This document shows, one piece after another, positions 1 through 5,463 of a stretch of DNA of 35,052 nt. Position numbers and translations under genes: made by a program. This DNA comes from an uncultured Mollicutes bacterium. Lineage in GTDB: Bacteria > Bacillota_I > Bacilli_A > Acholeplasmatales > Anaeroplasmataceae. Numbering within the stretch: the first letter of the stretch is position 1; each line of letters opens with the position of its first letter. The notes beneath the pieces were generated by a model. That model was not told the DNA's origin and made no database searches. It saw only the letters and a program-made list of their open reading frames with translations. The stretch is from positions 1-35,052 of the forward strand of contig UQFG01000019.1 of assembly GCA_900540175.1 (NCBI GenBank), read 5' to 3'.

Positions 1-18
1 CGTGTGCTCTTCCGATCT
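1..18. other. Illumina adapter remnant at contig end
   Basis: Bases 1-18 read CGTGTGCTCTTCCGATCT, which is exactly the 3' end of the Illumina TruSeq read-2 adapter. This is library sequence left in the assembly, not genome. The true sequence starts at about base 19, and the position is a contig end, so whatever lay to the left is missing. Confidence 0.95.
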
Positions 19-20
19 TT

Positions 21-545
21 ATACGAACCATTTTATTCGGAAACCATTATAGTATCACCAAAAGAACGGTTTATCTCCGTATGCGTACGATCAATAAACC
101 CAGTCTCACGGCAGTAGCAATGGCGGCGCAGAAGGTTGCGCTTGCCGAACAACACAGAGACGGCGATACAAAAATGATCGTCAGAAGCCGTTTGCAGGGA
201 CTGGGCGTGTTTGCACCGATTTTATTTGTACCGTTGGTCCTTATCGGTTTTCTGGTTGATATCTTTGTTTTGGAAACACTTCTGTTTTCTTTGGTTACGG
301 CGGGAATCGGGCTGTTGTTTATTCTGTTCGGATTTATTGTAACTCTTTTAAATATTCCCGTGGAAAAGAAAGCAATGGAACGTGCGCAAGTTATACTGGA
401 AAACGAATTGACCGGCGAGGAAATGGTCACTGTTAAAAAAATCTTCCGCAGTTATCTGGTCGAATACGTATTACAGTTCATCATTGCTATTTTACGCATT
501 ATTCAACTGATTCTGAAAATTTTGATCAGCATTCGGAAAAAATAA
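21..545 (+). CDS. YugP-like membrane protein, 5'-truncated, zinc motif lost
   Basis: The reading frame is open from the adapter to the stop at 543-545, so the ATG at 81 is probably internal and the N-terminus is missing. The visible part begins NHYSITKRTVYLRM, then PSLTAVAMAAQKVALAEQ, then two strongly hydrophobic segments, a short NIPVEKKAMERAQ stretch and a hydrophobic C-terminal helix. This layout matches the YugP neutral zinc metallopeptidase family (Pfam Zn_peptidase_2). There the corresponding stretch reads roughly AAHEVGHAIQ and is followed by membrane helices and a LPVEF-type motif. Here the HExxH site is QKVAL, so neither zinc histidine nor the glutamate is present and protease activity is unlikely. 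The family match is from memory of the family pattern. The protein would sit in the cytoplasmic membrane; its role as an inactive homologue is unknown. Confidence 0.6.
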   Translation: MRTILFGNHYSITKRTVYLRMRTINKPSLTAVAMAAQKVALAEQHRDGDTKMIVRSRLQGLGVFAPILFVPLVLIGFLVDIFVLETLLFSLVTAGIGLLFILFGFIVTLLNIPVEKKAMERAQVILENELTGEEMVTVKKIFRSYLVEYVLQFIIAILRIIQLILKILISIRKK

Positions 546-550
546 ATGAT

Positions 551-1045
551 TTGAAAAGGAGCAATATCTATGAAGAAAAAATTATTGACAATATTAATCA
601 ACTCAAGGAACAAGCTGCGGTTTATAATCGAACGATAGGCTATTATAGTGACGAAAATATTATCGTCACAAATAAAGATACTTTGTATTCTACGCACGTT
701 GAGTTTGAAATTTCTTATGATATCACAACTTCCGAAAAAATTACGGAGTTAAGTGCAGCGTCTATCGATCTTATCCTTACCGTAACATTAAAGGATAAAA
801 AGGTACTTACTTTCGATCTCGGAAACTATTTGCCGTCGTCAGGAAATATAACAGTTGACAATGAGACGCAAAGCAATGCTTGTAATATAACGGAAACAGA
901 TCAGGTTGAGATAAGATACAATTTAAGTGAAACAGGAACTTTGTCGGATGAAAGCGGCGTTTCTCAATATATATACAGGTTTGATATTCGTGTCGGATGC
1001 TGGATAGGTACAGGCATAAATTCTGTTAAGATTTCTCAAAAATAA
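551..1045 (+). CDS. hypothetical protein of unknown function, uncertain start
   Basis: This open frame of 164 codons follows the YugP-like gene after 5 bp. I do not recognise the family. It is rich in Thr, Ser and beta-branched residues, with alternating patterns suggesting a beta-sandwich (for example SIDLILTVTLKDKKVLTFDLG). It ends at a TAA at 1043-1045, just before a terminator. The start is a problem. The frame begins at TTG 551 with no ribosome binding site. A good AAGGAG (556-561) lies 8-9 bases before an ATG at 571 in a different frame, which encodes MKKKLLTILI, looks like a secretion signal start, and stops after 22 codons. Either the TTG is used, or the gene carries a frameshift close to its 5' end. 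The reading frame is also open upstream of 551. Confidence 0.45.
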   Translation: MKRSNIYEEKIIDNINQLKEQAAVYNRTIGYYSDENIIVTNKDTLYSTHVEFEISYDITTSEKITELSAASIDLILTVTLKDKKVLTFDLGNYLPSSGNITVDNETQSNACNITETDQVEIRYNLSETGTLSDESGVSQYIYRFDIRVGCWIGTGINSVKISQK

Positions 1046-1066
1046 GTTCGGTCAATATTAAAATAT

Positions 1067-1104
1067 AAGGCGTTCAGGCAAATAAGCATGAGCGCCTTTT
1101 TATT
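1067..1104 (+). terminator. Rho-independent terminator
   Basis: AAGGCGTTCA (1067-1076) pairs with TGAGCGCCTT (1089-1098), with one G-U pair, and a T-rich run follows. It closes the transcription unit of the two left-end genes. Confidence 0.8.
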
Positions 1105-1251
1105 TTTCTCAAAAATGCATTTTTAACTTATTTTATATTTTTTCATTACCATATTGAACTTTCGAATGCATTCTCATTCATTGAAAATTCAAACTACATA
1201 ACGTTCGCAATAATAAAAGAAAAATAAAAGCAACATTTTTTTAAAATACCC

Positions 1252-1449
1252 CCGATTTTAGTTTCAAATTGTCCATGGATATATGAGAGATATTTAATTT
1301 AAAAAATTAAGAAAGTTTTTGAAACAGGTCCGATTTTGCCTTGATTTTGTCCACGGATATATGAGAGGCTTTTTATTTCATTATTAAAAATAAAAAAATT
1401 TCAAAAAATAGCCGATTTCCCCTTTGTTTTGTCCATGGATATATAGAAA
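1252..1449. repeat. three spaced copies of a 38-bp direct repeat
   Basis: Copies lie at 1252-1289, 1330-1367 and 1412-1449, spaced 78 and 82 bp. Each has CCGATTT, then 12 variable bases, then GTCCAYGGATATAT and a purine-rich tail. The distance between the two conserved blocks is the same (19 bp start to start) in all three. The core contains the palindrome CCATGG in copies 1 and 3. The spacers are very AT-rich and not alike. The array occupies the otherwise gene-free stretch 1105-1523, upstream of the element's HTH, xis and int genes. It could be a set of protein-binding sites for recombination, replication or repression. It does not look like a CRISPR because the repeat is internally variable and there is no cas gene. 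Confidence 0.75.
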
Positions 1450-1523
1450 GAAGTTTTGAAGAATATCCGCTCTCTGGCATGTATAAGCAAGCGGGATTTC
1501 ATTATCACGATAAGTAGGATTTT

Positions 1524-1777
1524 ATGAACAATAAAAATAAGCGACGGGAAGAACTTTTACAGTTTATACGGCGACGAAGCGGGCGAAGATTTCTTGTGGC
1601 GGTCATGGTGAGAGAGTTCGGCGTGAGCGAGCGATACAGGACGACCTTTCTGTATTAGAAGTATCAGGACAGATCAAGCGAACGCCGAGTTACAATTCGC
1701 TGCACCGACAAAACGGAAATATTGTCGTTTATACGGGCAGCCGCAAGCGGCAATCTCATAAATCGGACGACGGATAA
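1524..1777 (+). pseudogene. frameshifted helix-turn-helix regulator
   Basis: ATG 1524 opens a frame that reads MNNKNKRREELLQFI and reaches REFGVSER, then hits a stop at 1656. Shifting frame at about 1630-1634 continues the protein as IQDDLSVLEVSGQIKR and then NGNIVVYTG, to the TAA at 1775-1777. Joined, VSER-x-IQDDLSVLE is a DeoR/HTH_11-type winged helix recognition segment, so one indel has split a small DNA-binding protein of about 83 residues. A weak Shine-Dalgarno (AGTAGGA) precedes the ATG. The gene sits just before the excisionase and may once have regulated the element. A sequencing indel is the other explanation. Confidence 0.6.
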
Positions 1778-1853
1778 TTTGAACTTGTTGAAGGGTGAAG
1801 TCAAACCGAACGAAAATGAAGCAAAAAGACCTATTTTGTGGAACAGGATAAGA

Positions 1854-1878
1854 AGTGAGACTCAAACTGAGTCACACT
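1854..1878. repeat. imperfect palindrome upstream of excisionase
   Basis: AGTGaGACTCA (1854-1864) and TGAGTCaCACT (1868-1878) are inverted copies with one mismatch around a 3-base centre. There is no T-run, so an operator or recombination-protein site is more likely than a terminator. Confidence 0.6.
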
Positions 1879-1891
1879 TACATTCTAAGAC

Positions 1892-1908
1892 AATCGGGAT
1901 ACCCGATT
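1892..1908. repeat. perfect 7-bp inverted repeat upstream of excisionase
   Basis: AATCGGG (1892-1898), loop ATA, CCCGATT (1902-1908), followed by TTCTTT. It lies about 50 bp before the excisionase Shine-Dalgarno. It could be a weak terminator after the HTH gene or a regulatory hairpin. Confidence 0.55.
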
Positions 1909-1970
1909 TCTTTGGGCAAGTGGGGTGTAAATTCGCTTGCCTTTCTTTCTAAAATTTCAAGGAGATGTGA

Positions 1971-2189
1971 ATGCAGAATACACCGAGAAGAAAAGCAAGA
2001 ATCCGTACTATCAGAGAAGTAATTGCGCTTTTGAAACAAGCGGATAGCCAAACAGCCGTTACCTATCATTTTATCCGTAAATTATGCGACAGCGGCTGCA
2101 TCAAGTCTATTCGGGCGGGAAAGAAAATTCTTATCAACTACGACGAACTGCTTGCCTATCTGAACTTAGACATTGACGAGGCTTGTTGA
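1971..2189 (+). CDS. excisionase-like small HTH protein
   Basis: This 72-residue protein has a predicted winged-helix/MerR-like DNA-binding fold of the excisionase (HTH_17) type. The segment TYHFIRKLCDSGCIKSIRAGKK is followed by ILINYDELLAYL. In this family that pattern is a recognition helix, a basic wing and a C-terminal helix that anchors the fold. The start is set by AAGGAG (1959-1964), 6 bases upstream of ATG 1971. Its TGA (2187-2189) is one base before the integrase ATG, so the two are co-translated, which is the usual xis-int arrangement. It would bend DNA at the attachment site and steer the integrase towards excision. Two inverted repeats lie immediately upstream and could be its own targets. 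Confidence 0.8.
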   Translation: MQNTPRRKARIRTIREVIALLKQADSQTAVTYHFIRKLCDSGCIKSIRAGKKILINYDELLAYLNLDIDEAC

Positions 2190-2190
2190 T

Positions 2191-3786
2191 ATGGCGACGA
2201 TACGAAAACGACAATTAAAGAACGGCGGGAACGCTTATACCGTACAGGTCAAATTCAAAGATAAAGGCAGCGGGAAAACAATACTCGAAACAACGACTTG
2301 GCGTCCCGACGGGAAGATGACCGCAAAGCAAGAAGAACGCGCCGTCCAGACTTTTGCGGAAGAATTTGAACGCCAAATCAAAGCAACCGTGAACGGAGCC
2401 ACATCGACCACTGATACGCCGAATATCACGTTCAAAGAGTTTGCTGCGCAATGGTTAGCGAAAGTTGAACGCGATTGTTCAAAGACCTACTATGTAAAAG
2501 CGCGCGACAGTATTGCGCTTGCGAATGAGTATATTGGCGGGTATAAATTGAGAGAACTTACTCCTGCGGTCATTCAGAATTTTTACGACAAACTCGACGC
2601 CATGAAAAAGAAAACGTCGAAGGTTTTTCCGAAATCCGATTTTCGTGCTGTATTGGAGAAACACGGCTTTAACTATATGAAACTGCGGTATGAGATAAAT
2701 ATACAGAGTTGTACCCTCGCAAATGCTTTCGCGGGAAAAGCCGTCAGTAAAAATTGGAGCAGCGACTTTGCCGAACGCACGGGCATTCCGTTCCACGAAC
2801 TCTTTGACGAGAAAATAACGGAAGAACCTTACGCCTACGAAACGATACATAAATTCAAGCGTATCATTCGCGCCGTCTTATCCCTCGCAAAGAAAAACCG
2901 TTTGATTACGGATAACTATGCGTCGGCGGATTATATCAATTTTCCGAAGCGCCCGCCTCATAAAATCGAATGTATGTCCGACGAGGATGCCAAACGCTTT
3001 TACAAATTCATTTTGGACTATCCCGATATTCGCTATAAATCTGCAATGCTTCTGTTTCTGCTTGCGGGCTTTCGCCGCGGCGAAGTTGCGGGACTTGAAT
3101 GGAAAGATATTGATTTTGACAAGGGCGAGATTACAGTGAGCCGTTCGGTAACGACCGTAACGGGATTTGGTATGATAGAAAAAGAACCTAAAACGGAAAT
3201 GTCCAAACGAACTCTTGCAATTCCAGAAGTCTTACTTGAAACGCTGAAAGAGTACAAAGAATGGCAAACAAAACGCCGCGCAGAACTCGGTGATTATATG
3301 GAAGAAAATGATTACCTTTTCACGCAGGAGAACGGAAAGCGGCTTTATCCAAGCACATTTACAGGGTGGCTGAACAAAATGCTGCGGGAAGCGAATATCG
3401 ACCATTATTCGCTGCATAGTTTGCGTCATACGAACATCACTTTGCAGATCGCCGCAGGCGTTCCCATTGTAACTGTCGCAGCGAGAGCGGGACACGCCCG
3501 CGCAAGCACAACCAGCGATATTTACGCCTATGCGCTGCGCAGCACGGATAGAATGGCCGCGGACAAACTCGGCAGTATCTTTTCAGCCGAAGAAAAGCCT
3601 TCAGAAACTCTTAAATCGTCCGAGCAAGAAACCGTATCTGACACGGACGAAACCGACGCTGTGGCTGAATTCAGGCATATAAAAGCCGAAATGCAAAGGC
3701 TTGGCTTTGAAACTTTGGAAGAATACAAAGAGTATCTTGAATTTTTGGAGATGAAACGGGTAAAGAAAAGAGATTTTGAAATGTAA
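2191..3786 (+). CDS. tyrosine recombinase (integrase) with an internal HTH-like insert
   Basis: This 531-residue site-specific recombinase integrates and excises the element. The N-terminal part (about 1-70, AYTVQVKFKDKGSG) looks like an arm-type DNA-binding domain, followed by a SAM-like core-binding domain (about 78-280). The catalytic domain has Arg295 (AGFRRGE), a Lys in the TEMSKR region, His409 and Arg412 (HSLRHT), His435 (GHARAS) and the nucleophile Tyr445 (DIYAY), so it appears complete. An insert at about residues 138-210 splits the core-binding region and contains a Cro/C1-like pattern (SCTLANAFAGKAVSKN...FAERTGI). I chose ATG 2191 over the TTG at 2173, which overlaps the excisionase. 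The C-terminal 70 residues are acidic and coiled. The gene points at the 3' end of a tRNA-Arg, a classic position for integrases. Confidence 0.93.
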   Translation: MATIRKRQLKNGGNAYTVQVKFKDKGSGKTILETTTWRPDGKMTAKQEERAVQTFAEEFERQIKATVNGATSTTDTPNITFKEFAAQWLAKVERDCSKTYYVKARDSIALANEYIGGYKLRELTPAVIQNFYDKLDAMKKKTSKVFPKSDFRAVLEKHGFNYMKLRYEINIQSCTLANAFAGKAVSKNWSSDFAERTGIPFHELFDEKITEEPYAYETIHKFKRIIRAVLSLAKKNRLITDNYASADYINFPKRPPHKIECMSDEDAKRFYKFILDYPDIRYKSAMLLFLLAGFRRGEVAGLEWKDIDFDKGEITVSRSVTTVTGFGMIEKEPKTEMSKRTLAIPEVLLETLKEYKEWQTKRRAELGDYMEENDYLFTQENGKRLYPSTFTGWLNKMLREANIDHYSLHSLRHTNITLQIAAGVPIVTVAARAGHARASTTSDIYAYALRSTDRMAADKLGSIFSAEEKPSETLKSSEQETVSDTDETDAVAEFRHIKAEMQRLGFETLEEYKEYLEFLEMKRVKKRDFEM

Positions 3787-3794
3787 AAAGCATA

Positions 3795-3834
3795 AAAAAG
3801 TCGCTTGATTTTATTTTCAATCAAGCGACTTTTT
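3795..3834. terminator. bidirectional terminator between int and tRNA-Arg
   Basis: A near-perfect 15-bp stem (AAAAGTCGCTTGATT and its complement, 3796-3810 with 3819-3833) has A and T tracts on both sides. It would end int transcription rightwards and the tRNA transcript leftwards. Confidence 0.9.
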
Positions 3835-3908
3835 GGTACTCCCGGCGGGAATCGAACCCACAATTAACCCTTAGGAGGGGTTTGTTATCTCCATTTAACT
3901 ACGGAAGC
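3834..3908 (-). tRNA. tRNA-Arg(CCT), complete, probably carried by the element
   Basis: Read on the minus strand it folds fully. The acceptor is GCTTCCG with CGGGAGT (two G-U pairs), the D stem is GTTA/TAAC, the anticodon stem is AACCC/GGGTT with loop CTCCTAA (anticodon CCT), and the T arm is GTGGG-TTCGATT-CCCGC. The CCA end is encoded. It differs strongly in sequence from the interrupted tRNA-Arg(CCT) at 4074-4115, so the two are not recent duplicates. It lies between int and the attachment core. I infer that it supplies the AGG-decoding tRNA lost when the element split the host gene. I see no convincing promoter directly upstream; leftward transcription from the host tRNA promoter could reach it. 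Confidence 0.9.
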
Positions 3909-4061
3909 ATATTCAATTTTTCAGATACTTCTCAACTGTCTAAAATCGAGGAATATCCTTGCGGGTGTAAAAAAGATGTAATTTCGTCGGCGGTCAATCG
4001 GTTTTTCTATGAAAAACCGCCCGAAACAGCCTTTTTACTGCCGATTTGTTCCGAATTGTTT
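3909..4061. other. spacer between the two tRNA-Arg sequences
   Basis: No convincing gene is present; the open frame on the plus strand is short and starts inside the tRNA. A perfect 9-bp hairpin CGGTTTTTC-TAT-GAAAAACCG lies at 3999-4019. It could be a recombination-arm feature or part of a leftward leader. Nothing else is recognised. Confidence 0.5.
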
Positions 4062-4098
4062 GGATAGAGCAACCCCTTAGGAGGCATGTGCTCTATCC
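4062..4098. repeat. long palindrome centred on the tRNA attachment core
   Basis: GGATAGAGCA (4062-4071) and TGCTCTATCC (4089-4098) are perfect 10-bp inverted repeats around a 17-base centre that includes CCCTTAGGAGG. The right arm is the D-arm of the interrupted tRNA-Arg. The left arm is the same D-arm sequence in the opposite orientation, on the element side. Confidence 0.85.
4074..4084. other. putative attachment-site core (anticodon loop)
   Basis: CCCTTAGGAGG (4074-4084) is identical to 3868-3878 inside the intact tRNA-Arg(CCT). In both it covers the anticodon loop and the first part of the stem. Left of it the host tRNA sequence stops making sense: after CTCCTAA the stem should return as GCATG but reads GGGGT. 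The crossover was therefore probably within these bases. Anticodon-loop crossovers are a known class of tRNA attachment sites. Confidence 0.55.
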
Positions 4099-4115
4099 AG
4101 CTGAGCTACGTAGAC
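4074..4115 (-). pseudogene. 5' half of a host tRNA-Arg(CCT), interrupted at the anticodon loop
   Basis: On the minus strand the sequence from 4115 reads GTCTACG (acceptor), TA, GCTC-AGCTGGATA-GAGC (a good D arm), A, CATGC, CTCCTAA, which is a canonical bacterial tRNA 5' half with anticodon CCT. The expected GCATG, T arm and CGTAGAC acceptor complement are absent. No such 3' half exists elsewhere in the window. It is best explained as a host gene split by the element, with its other half beyond the contig start. Confidence 0.75.
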
Positions 4116-4407
4116 ACGATTGAAGGCATTGATTCGGTATAAAACAGTTGGTTTGGTGTATCCTATTTTAATAAAGAAGAATAAGAAAAGAGGAATACCT
4201 ATCTCATTTTAACAAAAAGCGGAATTTTTTACAATACGCATGTTGTTTGGTAAAAAGCGGAATCTATCACACGTTTTCGTGTGTTTTCTTTTAAAATATA
4301 AAAAGTAATTATTTTAAAAAAATCCTTATATAATAAGAAAATTTATTTACACGGGTTTCAGTGTTTTTTCATTCGTTTAAAAATCTTAAAAAAATAACAA
4401 ATTTTCA
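4116..4407. other. intergenic region before the str operon
   Basis: No gene is seen. The stretch is very AT-rich. A 12-bp direct repeat AAAAAGCGGAAT occurs at 4214-4225 and 4252-4263. A small hairpin CACACG-TTTT-CGTGTG (4268-4283) with a following T-rich run resembles a rightward terminator. It may insulate the str operon from element transcription. The promoter for the leftward host tRNA must also lie here, but I cannot assign it. Confidence 0.5.
4268..4292 (+). terminator. small terminator-like hairpin
   Basis: CACACG pairs with CGTGTG around a TTTT loop, followed by TTTTCTTTT. The stem is only 6 bp, so efficiency is uncertain. Confidence 0.5.
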
Positions 4408-4435
4408 TTGACTTTACTTTTATTTTTGATATAAT
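4408..4435 (+). promoter_or_regulatory. str operon promoter
   Basis: TTGACT (4408-4413), a 16-bp spacer and TATAAT (4430-4435) form a strong vegetative sigma promoter. The leader of about 85 nt before rpsL contains the palindrome AAGGATATCCTT (4487-4498) and an 8-codon open frame starting at ATG 4482. Confidence 0.85.
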
Positions 4436-4524
4436 TTAAATGCTGTGCCTATGGAACCTTAAATCATAAGGATACAATAAAATGGCAAGGATATCCTTTG
4501 CGGGATAGAAAGGAGAAACAATAT

Positions 4525-4941
4525 ATGCCAACTATTGAACAATTAGTACGTAACGGAAGAAAAGATAAAGTGTCTAAATCCAAATCACCGAGTTTAGGTG
4601 TTAGTTTTAACTCTTTAGATAAAAAATATAAGAAGCTTCCTTCGCCTCAAAAACGTGGTGTATGTACTCGTGTTACAACAATGACTCCGAAAAAACCGAA
4701 CTCCGCTTTACGGAAATACGCCAGAGTTCGTCTTACAAACGGAATGGAAGTTACCGCTTATATTCCGGGAATCGGTCATAGTTTACAAGAACACAGTACC
4801 GTTTTGATTCGTGGCGGACGTGTTAAGGACTTACCGGGTGTTCGTTATCACATCATTCGTGGTGCATTAGATACCACCGGTGTTGCCAACAGAATGCAAG
4901 GTCGTTCTAAATACGGCGCAAAAAGACCAAAACAAAAATAA
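4525..4941 (+). CDS. rpsL: 30S ribosomal protein S12
   Basis: This 138-residue protein of the 30S decoding centre matches the full family length. It shows the invariant S12 segments [20 protein letters not shown] and [29 protein letters not shown]. The lysines where streptomycin-resistance changes occur in other species are wild type (the KPNSALRK and GGRVKDLPG regions). ATG 4525 is chosen because AAAGGAG lies at 4510-4516, 8 bases upstream; a longer in-frame TTG at 4498 would include the Shine-Dalgarno. It is first in the order rpsL-rpsG-fusA. Confidence 0.98.
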   Translation: MPTIEQLVRNGRKDKVSKSKSPSLGVSFNSLDKKYKKLPSPQKRGVCTRVTTMTPKKPNSALRKYARVRLTNGMEVTAYIPGIGHSLQEHSTVLIRGGRVKDLPGVRYHIIRGALDTTGVANRMQGRSKYGAKRPKQK

Positions 4942-4973
4942 TTTAAATTATACTAATAAGGAGGGAATCGCCC

Positions 4974-5444
4974 ATGCCTCGTAAGGGACATATTGCAAAA
5001 AGAGATGTGCTTCCGGATCCGATTTATAATTCAAAAATCGTTACCAGAACGATTAATACGATTATGTTAGACGGTAAAAAAGGAACGGCACAAACAATTT
5101 TATACGGCGCTTTTGATCGCGTTAAAGAAGCAACCGGTCAAGATCCGCTGGAAGTATTTAATAAAGCATTGGAAAACATTATGCCGGTTTTGGAAGTGAA
5201 GAGTCGTCGAATCGGCGGTCAAAATTATCAAGTACCGGTAGAAGTAAGACCTGAAAGAAAACAAACATTAGGATTAAGATGGTTAATCAAATATGCACGT
5301 CTTCGCAACGATAAAACAATGGAAGAAAAATTAGCAAAAGAAATCATGGACGCTGCAAACGGTCTTGGTGGTGCTTGCAAAAAACGTGAAGATACACACA
5401 AGATGGCGGAAGCGAACAGAGCGTTTGCGCATTATCGTTGGTAA
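4974..5444 (+). CDS. rpsG: 30S ribosomal protein S7
   Basis: The protein has 156 residues, the usual length. S7 nucleates assembly of the 16S 3' major domain and contacts the E-site tRNA. Diagnostic stretches are [21 protein letters not shown] near the N-terminus, [16 protein letters not shown] in the middle and [18 protein letters not shown] at the end. AAGGAGGG precedes the ATG. It lies 32 bp after rpsL and 19 bp before fusA, consistent with one str operon transcript. Confidence 0.98.
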   Translation: MPRKGHIAKRDVLPDPIYNSKIVTRTINTIMLDGKKGTAQTILYGAFDRVKEATGQDPLEVFNKALENIMPVLEVKSRRIGGQNYQVPVEVRPERKQTLGLRWLIKYARLRNDKTMEEKLAKEIMDAANGLGGACKKREDTHKMAEANRAFAHYRW

Positions 5445-5463
5445 TTTTTAGGAGAAACAACAT

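Larger units (their letters stand above)
1252..4084 (+). mobile_element. right end of an integrated mobile element
   Basis: The segment carries a repeat array, a broken HTH gene, an excisionase, a tyrosine integrase and a tRNA-Arg, and it ends inside the anticodon loop of a second tRNA-Arg (CCCTTAGGAGG, 4074-4084). Codon use in 1524-3786 is visibly more GC-rich than in the housekeeping genes to the right. The left boundary is not visible. No copy of the attachment core or of the missing 3' half of the host tRNA is seen to the left, so the element probably continues past the contig end or has decayed. No conjugation, replication or cargo genes are visible in this part. Confidence 0.6.

Noticed and set aside
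1252..1449. Three spaced repeats as a CRISPR array
   Set aside because: The repeats vary internally in the same 12-bp block, only the two flanks are conserved, spacers are pure AT-rich DNA, and no cas gene is present.
3882..4067. Open frame between the two tRNA-Arg sequences
   Set aside because: It starts inside the tRNA gene, has no ribosome site, and the protein has no recognisable pattern. It is chance coding in attachment-site DNA.
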